This document shows, one piece after another, positions 31,971 to 43,362 of a stretch of DNA of 64,000 nt (the stretch's first letter is position 1; each line of letters opens with the position of its first letter). The position numbers and the translations under genes were made by a program. The notes under the pieces are model-generated. The model had not been told where the DNA came from. It searched no databases and was given only the letters and a program-made list of their open reading frames with translations. Source of the DNA: Heterotrichella gracilis (Eukaryota > Sar > Xanthophyceae > Tribonematales > Xanthonemataceae); contig JAULBX010022186.1 of assembly GCA_032358255.1 (NCBI GenBank), forward strand, positions 1 to 64,000. The letters run 5' to 3'.

Positions 31971-33023
31971 ATGAAGATAAATTATCCCATAGTATTAACT
32001 TCTCTTTTCTTTTTGTGTTTCATTTTTTCTTTACTTATAAATTACATTCTTTTACGTTTTGCGCAAACGCTTGGTATCAGAAGTAAAGAAGAATTTCAGG
32101 CAAGATGGAATAATAACGCAAAACCTGCTTTGGGAGGTATTTCTTTTTATCTTATTTTTTTATTTGCATTTATTTTTACTCTGTTATTACCACCAAGCAA
32201 TGGATTTAATTTACAAATTGTAGGTATCTTAATTGCCGCAACTCTGGCATTTTTAATGGGGTTGGCCGATGACGCTTTTAATACGCAGCCGTTATTAAAA
32301 TTTTTAACGCAAGTTTTTTGTGCTTTTATAATTATTTTTTCGGGACACAGTGTTCGCATTTTTCAAAATGAATTTATTAATTACCTAATTACTATTTTTT
32401 GGGTGGTAGGGGTTATGAATTCAATAAACATGTTGGATAATATGGATGGCATAACTACTATCATCTCCATTGTGATTTGTTTGTTTATGGCTACTCTAAA
32501 TATTTCTTTATTCAATACCAACAGTTATTCAACTACTTTAAATTTGGGCATTCTAGGCGCTTTATCAGGCTTTTTAATTTACAATTTCCATCCTTCAAAA
32601 ATGTTCATGGGCGATACGGGTAGCCAATTCTTAGGTTTATTTTTAGCGGTAATGGGTATTGATAATTGCTGGAACGGCCCGAGCCCAGAGCTTATTGGCG
32701 GTTTTCCACTTGTAAATATCTTATTAGTGTTATTAGTTTTTTTGATCCCCTTAACAGATACGTTTACCGTTGTTTTTAACCGTTTGCGAAGCGGCAGATC
32801 GCCTTTTATTGGCGGAAAGGATCACACAACACATCATTTATTTTTTAAAGGAATTACCGAAAAAAGAATAGCTATTTTATATTTTGTTATTAGCTCAATT
32901 GGCTCTGTATTAGCCTATTTGCTTGTGTTTCACTTTAGTTATGCACTTTTTTATGTTTCCATTTTTTACATCCTTTTGGTATTCGTATCTTTATACGTAA
33001 ATACCATTATAAAGAGAAAGTGA
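31971..33023 (+). CDS. WecA/MraY-like glycosyl-1-phosphate transferase
   Basis: A 350-residue polytopic membrane enzyme (about ten helices) that moves a sugar-1-phosphate to undecaprenyl phosphate. Motifs are FLMGLADDAFN (Asp-Asp magnesium site), NMLDNMDGI, FLIYNFHPSKMFMGDTGSQF, and GGKDHTTHH near the end. It resembles WecA/WbpL/TagO rather than MraY. It is probably the initiating enzyme for the surface polysaccharide made with the Wza/Wzc set. It overlaps the next gene by 4 bp. Confidence 0.92.
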   Translation: MKINYPIVLTSLFFLCFIFSLLINYILLRFAQTLGIRSKEEFQARWNNNAKPALGGISFYLIFLFAFIFTLLLPPSNGFNLQIVGILIAATLAFLMGLADDAFNTQPLLKFLTQVFCAFIIIFSGHSVRIFQNEFINYLITIFWVVGVMNSINMLDNMDGITTIISIVICLFMATLNISLFNTNSYSTTLNLGILGALSGFLIYNFHPSKMFMGDTGSQFLGLFLAVMGIDNCWNGPSPELIGGFPLVNILLVLLVFLIPLTDTFTVVFNRLRSGRSPFIGGKDHTTHHLFFKGITEKRIAILYFVISSIGSVLAYLLVFHFSYALFYVSIFYILLVFVSLYVNTIIKRK

Positions 33024-34081
33024 CCTCTAAAAAAATATTCTTTCAATTTTTTTCGCGACTCAATTTAACCACCCTAACGGTTGTTTTTTTTGTGGTATTT
33101 GTGGCGTTGTTTGTTTTTTTAAAGATCTACGTTCTTCAACCATCCAACAATTCACTTTCTTATAGCAATAATAACCAAAACGTATTAGGTCTCAACATCC
33201 CGTCAAACCTGGAATTTTGTGGAGAGAAGATACCTGCAAACAGCATGGCCATCAAAGAAGATCTTGAACAGGAATTTTTCAACAACAAACACTGGCAATC
33301 ATCAGCTATTTTATTTACAAAAGCGCAAAAATGGTTTCCATATATCGAACCTATCCTAAAGCAGCAGGGCATTCCCGACGATTTTAAGTATGTTGCTGTA
33401 ATTGAAAGTCATTTGTCAAATGTGGTTTCTCCCGCAGGGGCTGCAGGTTTTTGGCAATTAATGCCGGCTTCGGCTCAAAATTACGGGCTAGAGGTGAACG
33501 GATCCGTTGATGAACGATTAGACGTGGAAAAGTCTACCCGCGCGGCCTGCCAGCACATTAAAGATGCTTATGCTGTTTTTAAAAACTGGACTCTTGCTGC
33601 AGCAGCTTATAATTTGGGAATTGGCGGCATTCAGTCGGCTTTAAAGCGCCAAAACAGCGATAATTATTACGATCTTTTGTTAAATAGCGAAACGGGCAGT
33701 TTTGTGTACCGAATTTTGGCCTATAAAACCTTGCTTTCGAACCCGGCTCATTTTGGAATTAAGAAGAAAAAGCTCGCATATTTTGCCAAAATTCCACTAA
33801 AAACTTATAAAGTCGATTCTTCTGTAACAAATATTGCCAGTTTGGCCAAACATTTTGGTTGTAATAAAACTATAGTGAAGCTTCATAACCCTTGGCTGTT
33901 GGGCGAATCGTTAAATAATCCGGATAAAAAAACCTACGAATTTAAGATCCCAAAAAACCTAAAAAATGATTATTCTTCGTACATTAGCGACCTCATTGGG
34001 GAAGATGGGGTTGTGAACGAAGAAAAAGTGGCCGAAATTCAGCCCGAAATTTCAAAAACAGACAGTCTGAAATCGAACTAA
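33020..34081 (+). CDS. Membrane-anchored lytic transglycosylase (MltD/SLT type)
   Basis: A 353-residue protein with a GTG start at 33020, overlapping the preceding stop (GTGA). One membrane helix (about 18-38) is followed by an SLT domain (about 115-240) with the catalytic Glu129 in VAVIESHLSN and AAGFWQLMPASAQNYGL. A weaker LysM-like segment (about 258-315, IASLAKHFGCNKTIVKLHNPWL) follows. It cuts peptidoglycan in the periplasm. In this operon it may open the wall for polymer export, or simply share the transcript. Confidence 0.93.
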   Translation: MTSKKIFFQFFSRLNLTTLTVVFFVVFVALFVFLKIYVLQPSNNSLSYSNNNQNVLGLNIPSNLEFCGEKIPANSMAIKEDLEQEFFNNKHWQSSAILFTKAQKWFPYIEPILKQQGIPDDFKYVAVIESHLSNVVSPAGAAGFWQLMPASAQNYGLEVNGSVDERLDVEKSTRAACQHIKDAYAVFKNWTLAAAAYNLGIGGIQSALKRQNSDNYYDLLLNSETGSFVYRILAYKTLLSNPAHFGIKKKKLAYFAKIPLKTYKVDSSVTNIASLAKHFGCNKTIVKLHNPWLLGESLNNPDKKTYEFKIPKNLKNDYSSYISDLIGEDGVVNEEKVAEIQPEISKTDSLKSN

Positions 34082-34192
34082 AACTGGTTGGAATTTTTTT
34101 TGCCAAAAGTCAATTTTTCGTGAAGTTTTCCACAAATTCGACGTAGAGTATTAAAAAATTGTTCAAAAGCCAAAAATAAATGAACAAAATTG

Positions 34193-34222
34193 TTGCTTGT
34201 TGAAAATCTTTTCCTATCTTTG
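34193..34222 (+). promoter_or_regulatory. Promoter of the str-S10-spc-alpha supercluster
   Basis: ttg at 34193-34195, a 19-base spacer and tatctttg at 34215-34222 match the Bacteroidota TTG-N17-23-TAnnTTTG promoter very well. The start codon of rpsL lies 62 bp downstream. Confidence 0.75.
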
Positions 34223-34284
34223 CCCTCCCTAAAAAAGGGAAACAGCTGAAAACCAATAATATCAAGTAACACAAAGGATTTAAA

Positions 34285-34689
34285 ATGCCTACAATACAGC
34301 AATTAGTAAGAAAAGGTCGCACAAAACCGACCAACAAGAGCAAATCGGCCGCTTTGGACTCATGTCCACAACGCCGTGGTGTTTGTACCAAGGTGTACAC
34401 AACAACCCCTAAGAAACCTAACTCTGCAATGCGCAAGGTTGCAAAGGTTCGTTTAACTAACAAACAAGAGATTATTGCCTATATTCCGGGTGAAGGTCAC
34501 AACTTGCAAGAGCACAGTATCGTTTTGGTACGTGGTGGTCGTGTAAAAGACTTACCGGGTGTTCGTTATCACATTGTTCGTGGAAGCCTTGATACCGCTG
34601 GTGTTGAAGGTCGTAAACAACAACGTTCTAAATATGGTACAAAACGTCCTAAAGCAGGTGCTGTAGCGGCTGCTGCTAAGAAAAAATAA
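34285..34689 (+). CDS. rpsL: 30S ribosomal protein S12
   Basis: A 134-residue S12, a decoding-centre protein. The conserved loop [17 protein letters not shown] (about 43-59) and [16 protein letters not shown] carry the wild-type lysines (44 and 88) whose mutation gives streptomycin resistance. The C-terminus has a short Lys/Ala extension. It is the first gene of the supercluster. Confidence 0.98.
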   Translation: MPTIQQLVRKGRTKPTNKSKSAALDSCPQRRGVCTKVYTTTPKKPNSAMRKVAKVRLTNKQEIIAYIPGEGHNLQEHSIVLVRGGRVKDLPGVRYHIVRGSLDTAGVEGRKQQRSKYGTKRPKAGAVAAAAKKK

Positions 34690-34709
34690 TATTTTAAAGA
34701 GTTTATACA

Positions 34710-35177
34710 ATGAGAAAAGCCAAAGCAAAGAAGCGAGTTTTATTACCAGATCCAATTTATAACGATACATTGGTAACCCGTTTTTTAAATAACTTAATGT
34801 ACGATGGTAAGAAAAATACCGCGTCAAACATATTTCACGATGCAATTGAGATCGTAGCTAAACGTACGAGCGAAGATGGATTAGAAGTTTGGAAAAAAGC
34901 ATTAGCAAACGTAACGCCTCAGGTAGAGGTTCGTTCTCGTCGTGTTGGTGGTTCAACTTTCCAGATCCCTTCAGAAATTCGTCCTGACCGTAAAATTTCT
35001 ATGGCTATGAAATGGTTAATATCGTATTCTCGTAAACGTAATGAAAAATCAATGGCTCAAAAATTAGCCGGAGAGATCGTTGCAGCTTCTAAAGAAGAAG
35101 GTGCTTCTTTCAAAAAGAAAGAAGATATCCATAAAATGGCAGAAGCAAACAAAGCATTTTCACACTTTAGATTCTAA
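34710..35177 (+). CDS. rpsG: 30S ribosomal protein S7
   Basis: A 155-residue S7, the primary binder that organises the 3' domain of 16S r[23 protein letters not shown] and the C-terminal NKAFSHFRF are typical. It lies 20 bp after rpsL and 8 bp before fusA, the standard str operon order. Confidence 0.98.
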   Translation: MRKAKAKKRVLLPDPIYNDTLVTRFLNNLMYDGKKNTASNIFHDAIEIVAKRTSEDGLEVWKKALANVTPQVEVRSRRVGGSTFQIPSEIRPDRKISMAMKWLISYSRKRNEKSMAQKLAGEIVAASKEEGASFKKKEDIHKMAEANKAFSHFRF

Positions 35178-35185
35178 TTAATAAA

Positions 35186-37303
35186 ATGAGCGACTTAAGA
35201 TATACGCGTAATATTGGGATTGCAGCCCACATTGATGCAGGTAAAACAACTTGTACTGAGCGTATTTTATATTATACAGGTGTTAACCACAAGATAGGTG
35301 AGGTTCACGATGGTGCTGCAACCATGGATTGGATGGCTCAAGAGCAAGAGCGTGGTATTACTATTACCTCTGCTGCAACTACTTGTTTCTGGAAATACCG
35401 TGAAAACAATTACAAAATTAACATCATTGATACACCGGGCCACGTTGACTTTACAGTTGAAGTGAACCGCTCTTTACGTGTATTAGATGGTTTAGTGTTC
35501 TTATTCTCAGCTGTTGATGGTGTTGAGCCTCAATCTGAGACAAACTGGCGTTTAGCTGATAATTATAATGTAACCCGTATTGGTTTCGTTAATAAAATGG
35601 ACCGTCAGGGTGCTGACTTCTTAAACGTAGTTAAACAAACAAGAGAAATTTTAGGCGGTAACGCTGTTCCTTTACAATTACCAATTGGTGCTGAAGAGCA
35701 TTTTATTGGTGTGGTTGATTTGATCAACTTCCGTGGTATTGTTTGGAATGAAGAAGATAAAGGAATGACCTTTAAAGAGGTTCCTATTCCTGCTGATATG
35801 CTTGAAGAAGCTACAGAGTGGAGAGAGAAAATGTTAGAAGCAGTTTCGGATTTTGATGATAATATCATGCAAAAATTCTTTGATGCTCCTGAAACTATTA
35901 CTGAAAGAGAAGTATTAGACGCTTTGCGTAAAGCTTGCGTTGCAAATAAAATTGTACCAATGGTTTGCGGTTCTGCCTTTAAAAATAAAGGTGTGCAAAC
36001 TATGTTAGATCTTGTAATGGAATTAATGCCTAGTCCTTTGGATAAACCAGAGACTAAAGGTACTAATCCTGATACAGGAGAAGAAGTTTCTCGTAAACCA
36101 GATGCTACACAACCATTCACTGCTTTAGCGTTTAAAATTGCAACCGATCCATTCGTAGGTCGTTTATGCTTTTTCCGTGCTTATGCAGGTCGTTTAGATG
36201 CTGGTTCTTATGTATTAAATACACGTTCTGGTAATAAAGAACGTATTTCTCGTATCTTCCAAATGCATGCTAACAAACAAAACCCTGTTGAGTTTATTGA
36301 GGCAGGTGATATTGGAGCAGCAGTAGGATTTAAAGATATCCGTACAGGTGATACTTTATGTGATGAAAAACATCCAATTGTATTAGAAGCAATGAATTTC
36401 CCTGAGCCAGTTATCGCAATCGCTATTGAGCCTAAAACTCAAGGTGACTTAGATCGTTTAGGGGTAGGTTTAAATAAATTAGCTGAAGAAGATCCAACTT
36501 TCCGCGTTAAAACGGATGAAGATTCTGGTCAAACCATTATCTCCGGTATGGGTGAGCTTCACTTAGAAATTATTGTTGACCGTTTAAAGCGTGAGTTTAA
36601 AGTAGAAGTTAACCAGGGTTCACCTCAGGTAGCTTATAAAGAAGCAATTACTGGTAACGTTGATCACCGTGAAGTTTACAAAAAACAATCTGGTGGACGT
36701 GGTAAATTTGCCGATATGAAGATCACTTTAAGCCCGGTTGATGCTGATTGGGATTTTTCTAAAAATGGTCCTTTACAGTTCGTTAATGAAATTACAGGTG
36801 GTAACATTCCACGTGAATTTATACCTGCAGTTGAAAAAGGCTTTAAGAACTCATTAAACAATGGTGTTTTAGCCGGATATCCTTTAGTAGGATTAAAAGT
36901 TGTATTAAAAGACGGTTCATACCACGCGGTTGACTCGGATGCATTATCTTTTGAGATCTGTGCCCGTACAGCTTTCCGTGAGGCATTACCAAAATGTAAG
37001 CCGGTTTTATTAGAGCCTATTATGAAAGTAGAGGTTTTAACACCAGAGCAAAACATGGGTGATGTTGTGGGTGACTTAAACCGTCGTCGTGGACAAATAG
37101 AAGGAATGGATTCTAAAGGAAATGCACAGGTTATTAAAGCCAAGGTGCCACTTTCTGAAATGTTTGGTTATGTAACTCAGTTACGTACTTTAACTTCAGG
37201 TCGTGCAACTTCTACAATGGAATTTAGCCACTATAACGAAGCACCTGCAAATATTGCCGCAGATGTAATTTCAAAAGCAAAAGGTAAAGCAGAAAAAGTT
37301 TAA
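35186..37303 (+). CDS. fusA: Elongation factor G
   Basis: A 705-residue translational GTPase that drives translocation. The P-loop AHIDAGKTT is near residue 14. The switch residues [12 protein letters not shown] and the [10 protein letters not shown] specificity motif are intact. Domain IV has HxxDS and the C-terminus [13 protein letters not shown]. The length is normal, with no sign of the EF-G2 paralogue (non-hydrolytic) type. It is followed by rpsJ. Confidence 0.98.
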   Translation: MSDLRYTRNIGIAAHIDAGKTTCTERILYYTGVNHKIGEVHDGAATMDWMAQEQERGITITSAATTCFWKYRENNYKINIIDTPGHVDFTVEVNRSLRVLDGLVFLFSAVDGVEPQSETNWRLADNYNVTRIGFVNKMDRQGADFLNVVKQTREILGGNAVPLQLPIGAEEHFIGVVDLINFRGIVWNEEDKGMTFKEVPIPADMLEEATEWREKMLEAVSDFDDNIMQKFFDAPETITEREVLDALRKACVANKIVPMVCGSAFKNKGVQTMLDLVMELMPSPLDKPETKGTNPDTGEEVSRKPDATQPFTALAFKIATDPFVGRLCFFRAYAGRLDAGSYVLNTRSGNKERISRIFQMHANKQNPVEFIEAGDIGAAVGFKDIRTGDTLCDEKHPIVLEAMNFPEPVIAIAIEPKTQGDLDRLGVGLNKLAEEDPTFRVKTDEDSGQTIISGMGELHLEIIVDRLKREFKVEVNQGSPQVAYKEAITGNVDHREVYKKQSGGRGKFADMKITLSPVDADWDFSKNGPLQFVNEITGGNIPREFIPAVEKGFKNSLNNGVLAGYPLVGLKVVLKDGSYHAVDSDALSFEICARTAFREALPKCKPVLLEPIMKVEVLTPEQNMGDVVGDLNRRRGQIEGMDSKGNAQVIKAKVPLSEMFGYVTQLRTLTSGRATSTMEFSHYNEAPANIAADVISKAKGKAEKV

Positions 37304-37332
37304 ACTAATATAAATAAATACGTTCTTTTAAC

Positions 37333-37638
37333 ATGAGCCAACGAATAAGAATAAAACTAAAATCATACGATTTCAACTTAGTTGATAAGTCAGCAGAGAA
37401 GATCGTTAAAACTGTAAAAGCTACAGGTGCTGTGGTTAATGGTCCAATTCCATTACCAACAAACAAAAGAATTTTTACGGTGTTGAAATCGCCACACGTT
37501 AATAAAAAAGCGCGTGACCAGTTTCAATTATGCGCTTACAAGCGTTTGTTAGATATTTATAGTTCGTCTTCAAAAACTGTTGATGCTTTAATGAAATTAG
37601 AGTTACCAAGCGGTGTTGAAGTAGAAATTAAAGTTTAA
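37333..37638 (+). CDS. rpsJ: 30S ribosomal protein S10
   Basis: A 101-residue S10, which forms a complex with NusB in antitermination. [20 protein letters not shown] and [28 protein letters not shown] are highly conserved. It lies 29 bp after fusA: the S10 operon is fused to str. Confidence 0.98.
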   Translation: MSQRIRIKLKSYDFNLVDKSAEKIVKTVKATGAVVNGPIPLPTNKRIFTVLKSPHVNKKARDQFQLCAYKRLLDIYSSSSKTVDALMKLELPSGVEVEIKV

Positions 37639-37710
37639 CGGGATACAGATAATACGCTGTAAATCAAAAAAAATAGAATTAGTAAATTAAATAATAAATA
37701 AAAAACAAAA

Positions 37711-38334
37711 ATGTCAGGATTAATTGGTAAAAAAATAGGAATGACGAGCTTCTTCGATGCCAATGGTAAATACTTACCATGCACAGTTATTGAGGCGGGT
37801 CCTTGCGTTGTTACGCAAGTAAAAACCAATGAAAACGACGGTTACTCAGCTTTACAGTTGGCTTTCGACGAGAAAAAAGAAAAAAACACGTCGTCTGCTA
37901 TGAAGAAAGTTTTTGAAAATGCAAAAACCACTCCAAAACGTAAAGTTGTAGAATTTCGTCATTTCGAGGAAACAAAAAATTTAGGTGACGTATTAACCGT
38001 TGCTTTATTCGCTGAAGGTGATTTTGTGGATATTGTTGGAACCAGTAAAGGTAAAGGTTTCCAGGGTGTTGTAAAACGCTACGGATTCAGCGGGGTAGGC
38101 CACGCAAACAAATCTCACGGTCAGCATGATCGTGAAAGAGCTCCTGGTTCATTAGGTGCATCGTCGGATCCTTCTCGTGTAATGCCGGGTAAGCGTATGG
38201 GCGGAAGAATGGGTGGAAATCGTAAAAAGATCCAAAACCTTGAAATCGTAAAAATTATGCCTGAGAAAAATGTGATCCTTATTAAAGGTTCAGTTCCAGG
38301 TGCAAAAGGGTCTTATATTTTAATCGAGAAGTAA
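37711..38334 (+). CDS. rplC: 50S ribosomal protein L3
   Basis: A 207-residue L3. It reaches the peptidyl transferase centre and helps start 50S assembly. [28 protein letters not shown] and the loop with [14 protein letters not shown] are typical. The 72-bp spacer before it is the largest in the S10 group. Confidence 0.98.
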   Translation: MSGLIGKKIGMTSFFDANGKYLPCTVIEAGPCVVTQVKTNENDGYSALQLAFDEKKEKNTSSAMKKVFENAKTTPKRKVVEFRHFEETKNLGDVLTVALFAEGDFVDIVGTSKGKGFQGVVKRYGFSGVGHANKSHGQHDRERAPGSLGASSDPSRVMPGKRMGGRMGGNRKKIQNLEIVKIMPEKNVILIKGSVPGAKGSYILIEK

Positions 38335-38336
38335 TC

Positions 38337-38966
38337 ATGCAAGTAGAAATATTAAATATAAGTGGTAAAAAAACAACTAAAAAAGTTGATCTATTAGATT
38401 CAATTTTTGCAGTAGAGCCAAATGATCATTGTATCTATCTTGATGTTAAGCAATTTTTAGCTAACCAACGTCAAGGTACTCACAAATCAAAAGAACGTGC
38501 TGAGATCGCACGTACCACTAAGAAATTAAAGAAACAAAAAGGAACTGGTGGCGCTCGTGCCGGTTCAATGAAATCGCCGTTATTTATTGGTGGTGGTCGC
38601 GCATTTGGACCTCGTCCGCGTGATTATTCATTCAAATTAAATAAAAAGGTAAAAACTTTAGCGCGTGCTTCAGCTTTATCATACAAAGCAAAAGATAATG
38701 CAATTACTGTTTTAGAAGACTTCTCCTTTGAAGCTCCAAAAACAAAAAATTATGTTGATCTTATGAAGAACCTTAACCTGTCTGATAAAAAGACATTATT
38801 GGTTGTAGGTGATGCTAACAAGAACGTGTATCTATCGTCACGTAATATTCAAGGTGCTAAAGTTGTTTCAGCTTCTGACCTTAATACTTATGATATTTTA
38901 CATGCTGAAACATTGATCCTTGCAGAAGGTTCTATTAAAGTACTTGAAACAATTTTAAATAAGTAA
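38337..38966 (+). CDS. rplD: 50S ribosomal protein L4
   Basis: A 209-residue L4, which lines the exit tunnel. The tunnel loop [20 protein letters not shown] and [20 protein letters not shown] are present. In E. coli L4 represses the S10 operon; no matching site is apparent here. It lies 2 bp from rplC. Confidence 0.98.
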   Translation: MQVEILNISGKKTTKKVDLLDSIFAVEPNDHCIYLDVKQFLANQRQGTHKSKERAEIARTTKKLKKQKGTGGARAGSMKSPLFIGGGRAFGPRPRDYSFKLNKKVKTLARASALSYKAKDNAITVLEDFSFEAPKTKNYVDLMKNLNLSDKKTLLVVGDANKNVYLSSRNIQGAKVVSASDLNTYDILHAETLILAEGSIKVLETILNK

Positions 38967-38967
38967 G

Positions 38968-39258
38968 ATGGAAATTTTAGTAAAGCCGATCATTACGGAA
39001 AAAATGACTGCACAAGCCGAAAAATTAAATCGCTATGGCTTTGTAGTAGCAAAAGAGGCTAATAAATTAGAGATTAAAGGTGCTATTGAAAAAATGTACG
39101 GTGTAAAAGTTGACAGCGTTAATACTCAACAATATGTTGGTAAAGTAAAAACGCGTAATACCACTCGTGGTGTTGCTATTGGTCGCGTTAATCGTTACAA
39201 AAAAGCAATTGTTACTTTAAAACAAGGCGAAGTAATTGATTTTTACGCAAGTATTTAA
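38968..39258 (+). CDS. rplW: 50S ribosomal protein L23
   Basis: A 96-residue L23, a docking site at the tunnel exit for trigger factor and SRP. VKPIITEKMTAQAEKLNRYGF and VNTQQYVGKVKTRNTT are typical. It starts 1 bp after the rplD stop. Confidence 0.98.
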   Translation: MEILVKPIITEKMTAQAEKLNRYGFVVAKEANKLEIKGAIEKMYGVKVDSVNTQQYVGKVKTRNTTRGVAIGRVNRYKKAIVTLKQGEVIDFYASI

Positions 39259-39277
39259 TTTGTAAAAAGAATTTAAA

Positions 39278-40105
39278 ATGGGATTAAAAAAATATAGACC
39301 ACTAACTCCAAGTTTAAGATATACGCTAACAGCGGATTTTAAGGAGATAACTGCAAGTAAGCCTGAGAAGAGCTTAATTGTAAAAACTAATTACTCTTCT
39401 GGTGGACGTAACAACACTGGTAAGATGACAATGCGCTATATTGGCGGTGGTCATAAAAAAGTAATTCGTGATATTGATTTTAAACGCGAAAAAGACGGTA
39501 TTGAAGCTACTGTAAAAACGATTGAGTACGATCCGAATCGTTCGGCACGTATTGCTCTTGTTTTCTACAAAGATGGCGAGAAACGTTATATCATCGCTCC
39601 ACAAGGTTTAAAAGTTGATCAAAAGATCATGTCTGGTAAAGATGCATCTCCCGAAATAGGAAATACATTATTCCTTTCTGATATTCCTTTAGGAACAATT
39701 ATTCATAATATCGAATTACGTCCTGGTCAAGGTGCGGTAATGGCTCGCAGCGCGGGTTCTTACGCTCAGTTATCAGCTCGTGATGGTAAATATGCAATTT
39801 TACGTATGCCTTCAGGTGAGGTGCGTATGGTATTAATTACTTGTAAAGCTACTGTTGGTTCGGTTTCAAATCCTGATCATAATCAGGAGGTTTACGGTAA
39901 AGCAGGCCGTTCTCGTTGGAAAGGTGTTCGTCCGCGTACACGTCCGGTTGCAATGAATCCTGTAGATCATCCAATGGGTGGTGGTGAAGGCCGCGCATCT
40001 GGTGGACAGCCTCGCTCACGTAAAGGTTTACCTGCAAAAGGTTTCAAAACCCGTTACAAAGCAAAAGCTTCTAACAAACACATTATAGAGAGAAGAAAAA
40101 AATAA
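39278..40105 (+). CDS. rplB: 50S ribosomal protein L2
   Basis: A 275-residue L2, needed for subunit joining and peptidyl transfer. [19 protein letters not shown] at the N-terminus and the conserved [20 protein letters not shown] with the functional His (about 229) at the C-terminus are intact. Confidence 0.98.
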   Translation: MGLKKYRPLTPSLRYTLTADFKEITASKPEKSLIVKTNYSSGGRNNTGKMTMRYIGGGHKKVIRDIDFKREKDGIEATVKTIEYDPNRSARIALVFYKDGEKRYIIAPQGLKVDQKIMSGKDASPEIGNTLFLSDIPLGTIIHNIELRPGQGAVMARSAGSYAQLSARDGKYAILRMPSGEVRMVLITCKATVGSVSNPDHNQEVYGKAGRSRWKGVRPRTRPVAMNPVDHPMGGGEGRASGGQPRSRKGLPAKGFKTRYKAKASNKHIIERRKK

Positions 40106-40156
40106 TTATAAACGTTTAATGGTTCCGTAAGGGATTTCAAAACCAAAACCAAAAAA

Positions 40157-40426
40157 ATGGCAAGATCATTAAAAAAAGGCCCCTTCATCGATTACAACCT
40201 AGAAGGTAAAGTAGAGAAGATGAATGCAAGCGGAAAAAAATCTGCAATCAAGACGTGGGCGCGTCGTTCAACAATTCCACCAGAGTTTGTAGGGCATACA
40301 TTTGCTGTGCATAATGGTGCTAAATTCATTCCGGTTTATGTAACTGAGAACATGGTTGGACATAAATTAGGAGAATTTTCACCAACTCGCGTATTTAAAG
40401 GTCACGCTGGTCATAATAAAAAATAA
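40157..40426 (+). CDS. rpsS: 30S ribosomal protein S19
   Basis: An 89-residue S19 located in the 30S head near S13. [40 protein letters not shown] and [19 protein letters not shown] are typical. Confidence 0.98.
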   Translation: MARSLKKGPFIDYNLEGKVEKMNASGKKSAIKTWARRSTIPPEFVGHTFAVHNGAKFIPVYVTENMVGHKLGEFSPTRVFKGHAGHNKK

Positions 40427-40435
40427 TTAGAAACC

Positions 40436-40834
40436 ATGGGAAAAAGAAAAAGATTAGTAGCCGAAAAGCGTAAAGAAGAGAACAAAACTTCTTTCTTCGC
40501 TAAATTAAATAGTTGCCCTACATCTCCACGCAAAATGCGCCAGGTGGCGGATCTTGTTAGAGGTAAAGACGCATACCTTGCTTTAAATATTTTGAAATTC
40601 AATACTCGTGAGGCTTCTGGCCGTTTAGAGAAATTATTGAAATCTGCTATCGCTAATTACGAATTAAAAACCGGCGCTCGCGCAGAAGAAGGTGTATTGT
40701 TCGTTAAAGAAGTTATGGTAGACAGCGCCTTAATGCAAAAACGTTTACGTACAGCGCCTCAAGGCCGTGGATACCGTATCCGCAAACGTTCAAATCATGT
40801 TACTTTAATTTTAGACACCAAAACAGCAAAATAG
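40436..40834 (+). CDS. rplV: 50S ribosomal protein L22
   Basis: A 132-residue L22. It forms part of the tunnel constriction with L4. [20 protein letters not shown] and the hairpin [19 protein letters not shown] are conserved. The N-terminal ~20 Lys/Glu-rich residues exceed the usual L22. Confidence 0.97.
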   Translation: MGKRKRLVAEKRKEENKTSFFAKLNSCPTSPRKMRQVADLVRGKDAYLALNILKFNTREASGRLEKLLKSAIANYELKTGARAEEGVLFVKEVMVDSALMQKRLRTAPQGRGYRIRKRSNHVTLILDTKTAK

Positions 40835-40836
40835 AA

Positions 40837-41589
40837 ATGGGACAAAAAGTAAATCCAATAGGCTTCAGATTAGGAATCATCAAAGGTTGGGATTCAAACT
40901 GGTTCGGTGGTAAACACTACGCAGATAAATTAGTTGAAGATGATACTATCCGTAACTACTTAAAAGCGCGTTTAGCAAAAGGTAGCATTTCTAAAATTGT
41001 TATTGAAAGAACTCTTAAGTTAATCACTGTTACTATCAATACAGCTCGTCCGGGTATCATTATCGGAAAAGGCGGTAAAGAAGTAGATAAATTAAAAGAA
41101 GAATTAAAAAAATTAACTACAAAAGAAATCCAAATAAATATCTTCGAAATTAAACGTCCGGAATTAGATGCACGCTTAGTTGCAGATTCTATCGCTCGTC
41201 AAATTGAAGGTCGTATCTCTTTCCGTCGTGCAGCAAAAATGTCAATGGCTTCAACCATGCGTTTAGGTGCAGAAGGAATTAAAATTAAAGTATCTGGCCG
41301 TTTAGGTGGAGCAGAGATGGCTCGTACTGAAGGTTATAAAGAAGGAAGAACGCCTTTACATACTTTACGTGCTGATATTGACTACGCCGTAGCAGAAGCT
41401 CACACTTCATATGGACGTATTGGAATCAAAGTTTGGATCTGCCGTGGCGAGATCTTCGGAAAACGTGATCTTTCTCCAAACGCTGGTTTAATGTCTAAGG
41501 ACAAAAAGTCGGGTGGAAGCGGAGATCGTCCAAATAACGACCGTCCTAAGTTCAACGGTAAAAAAAGAACTAAAAGAGAAGAAAAATAG
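40837..41589 (+). CDS. rpsC: 30S ribosomal protein S3
   Basis: A 250-residue S3 at the mRNA entry channel. It has a KH domain with [18 protein letters not shown] and a conserved [19 protein letters not shown] segment. The last ~35 residues form a Lys/Asp/Asn-rich extension. It lies 2 bp after rplV. Confidence 0.98.
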   Translation: MGQKVNPIGFRLGIIKGWDSNWFGGKHYADKLVEDDTIRNYLKARLAKGSISKIVIERTLKLITVTINTARPGIIIGKGGKEVDKLKEELKKLTTKEIQINIFEIKRPELDARLVADSIARQIEGRISFRRAAKMSMASTMRLGAEGIKIKVSGRLGGAEMARTEGYKEGRTPLHTLRADIDYAVAEAHTSYGRIGIKVWICRGEIFGKRDLSPNAGLMSKDKKSGGSGDRPNNDRPKFNGKKRTKREEK

Positions 41590-41619
41590 TTTTACAATAA
41601 GTAGATAAAATTAATTATC

Positions 41620-42054
41620 ATGTTACAACCAAAAAGATCAAAATATAGAAAATCTCAAAAGATGAAGATTAAGGGCGACGCTAAGCGTGGTCATGAATTA
41701 GCCTTCGGTTCTTTTGGAATTAAAGCAATGGACGAGTGCCGTATGACTGGACGTCAGTTAGAAGCAGCTCGTATCGCAATTACCCGTTTCATGAAACGTG
41801 AAGGTCAGGTTTGGATCCGCGTGTTTCCAGATCGCCCAGTTACGTCAAAACCTGCAGAGGTGCGTATGGGTAAAGGTAAAGGTGCTCCAGAGTATTGGAT
41901 GGCTCCTGTTAAACGTGGTCGCATTATTTTTGAAGCAGAAGGTGTTCCTTTAGCTGTTGCAAAAGAAGCTCTACGTTTGGCTGCTCAAAAATTACCAATC
42001 GTTACTAAGTTTATTGTACGTAGAGATTACGTTGAAGCTGAAGTAACTAAATAA
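41620..42054 (+). CDS. rplP: 50S ribosomal protein L16
   Basis: A 144-residue L16 that positions tRNA in the A site. [19 protein letters not shown] and [22 protein letters not shown] are typical. A 104-bp spacer separates it from rpmC, with no recognisable gene. Confidence 0.98.
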   Translation: MLQPKRSKYRKSQKMKIKGDAKRGHELAFGSFGIKAMDECRMTGRQLEAARIAITRFMKREGQVWIRVFPDRPVTSKPAEVRMGKGKGAPEYWMAPVKRGRIIFEAEGVPLAVAKEALRLAAQKLPIVTKFIVRRDYVEAEVTK

Positions 42055-42158
42055 TTGAATAATAAAACATTAAGCAAGTTTTAGTTGAACCGTTACTTTA
42101 ATTAAAAAATGTTTAAACCCGGAACACAATGAACCGGAAATAAAACAAAAAATAAAAA

Positions 42159-42359
42159 ATGAAAAACAAGGACAACATATCAGCTCTATCCGATCAGGAA
42201 TTAATTGAGAAGATAAAAGAAGAAAAAGCAGGATTAAATAAAATGACATTAAATCATGCAATTTCACCTGTAGAAAAACCGTCTGTAATCCGCGTTAACC
42301 GCAGAAATATAGCACGTATGTTAACTGTATTAAATAAACGTAACAAAGCATCTAAATAA
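42159..42359 (+). CDS. rpmC: 50S ribosomal protein L29
   Basis: A 66-residue L29 that sits next to L23 at the tunnel exit. LSDQELIEKIKEEKAGLNKM and RVNRRNIARMLTVLNKRNK are the two-helix hairpin pattern. The encoded length is usual for Bacteroidota. Confidence 0.95.
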   Translation: MKNKDNISALSDQELIEKIKEEKAGLNKMTLNHAISPVEKPSVIRVNRRNIARMLTVLNKRNKASK

Positions 42360-42368
42360 CATTGCTTC

Positions 42369-42626
42369 ATGGAAGATAGAAATTTAAGAAAAGAAAAAAT
42401 CGGTGTCGTAAAAAGCAACAAGATGGAAAAAAGCATCGTTGTTTCTGTTATACGTAAAGTAAAACACCCTAAATACGGAAAGTTCCTAAAGAAAACCAGC
42501 ACTTTCGTTGCTCATGATGAGAAGAACGAATGCAGCATTGGGGATACCGTTAAAATTGCAGAAACTCGTCCGCTTAGCAAAACTAAGAACTGGCGTTTAG
42601 TTGAAGTAATTGAAAAAGTTAAATAA
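42369..42626 (+). CDS. rpsQ: 30S ribosomal protein S17
   Basis: An 85-residue S17, an OB-fold binder of the 16S 5' domain. [41 protein letters not shown] and [20 protein letters not shown] are intact. It starts 9 bp after rpmC. Confidence 0.98.
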   Translation: MEDRNLRKEKIGVVKSNKMEKSIVVSVIRKVKHPKYGKFLKKTSTFVAHDEKNECSIGDTVKIAETRPLSKTKNWRLVEVIEKVK

Positions 42627-42657
42627 TTAGTGTTAATCGTAATAAAGACATTTTAAG

Positions 42658-43026
42658 ATGATACAAACAGAATCGAGATTAACAGTAGCAGACAACAGCG
42701 GTGCCAAAGAGGTACTTGTTATCCGCGTATTAGGAGGTACTAAAAAACGTTACGCTTCAATTGGCGATAAAGTGGTAGTAACTGTAAAACATGCTTTACC
42801 TAGCGGTAACGTAAAAAAAGGTACGGTTAGCAAAGCAGTAATCGTTAGAACACGTAAAGAGATCAGCCGTGCTGATGGATCATATATCCGTTTTGACGAT
42901 AACGCAGTAGTGTTATTGAATACAACTGACGAGATCCGTGGTACACGTATCTTTGGACCAGTTGCCCGCGAATTACGCGATAAACAATTTATGAAGATCA
43001 TTTCATTAGCACCGGAAGTGCTATAA
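42658..43026 (+). CDS. rplN: 50S ribosomal protein L14
   Basis: A 122-residue L14 at the subunit interface. [20 protein letters not shown] and [20 protein letters not shown] are typical and the length is standard. Confidence 0.98.
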   Translation: MIQTESRLTVADNSGAKEVLVIRVLGGTKKRYASIGDKVVVTVKHALPSGNVKKGTVSKAVIVRTRKEISRADGSYIRFDDNAVVLLNTTDEIRGTRIFGPVARELRDKQFMKIISLAPEVL

Positions 43027-43044
43027 TTAAAAGAAAAGTAAGTC

Positions 43045-43362
43045 ATGTCAAAAATAAAACTAAAAAAAGGCGATACTGTTAAGGTAATTTCTGGCGAAAG
43101 CAGAGGTACTACAGGAAAGATCGTTTCAATAGATATTAAAAAAGAACGTGCCATTGTAGAAGGTGTTAATATGGTTAGCAAAAGCGAAAAGCCTAGCGCC
43201 AAGAACACTAACGGTGGTATCGTTAAAAAAGAAGGTTCTATCCATATCTCAAACTTAATGTTTTTAGAAGGTGGTAAAACCGTTCGTTTAGGTCGTAAAT
43301 TAAATGAGAAAACTCAAAAATTAGAGCGTATCTCAAAAAAAACTAAGGAGGCAGTTAAATAA
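43045..43362 (+). CDS. rplX: 50S ribosomal protein L24
   Basis: A 105-residue L24, an assembly initiator with a KOW motif ([20 protein letters not shown]). Its stop overlaps the rplE start by 1 bp (TAATG), so the pair is translationally coupled. Confidence 0.97.
   Translation: MSKIKLKKGDTVKVISGESRGTTGKIVSIDIKKERAIVEGVNMVSKSEKPSAKNTNGGIVKKEGSIHISNLMFLEGGKTVRLGRKLNEKTQKLERISKKTKEAVK

Noticed and set aside
35605-37143. Long antisense frames in fusA
   Set aside because: They are shadows of a highly biased gene; no family resemblance and no start context.
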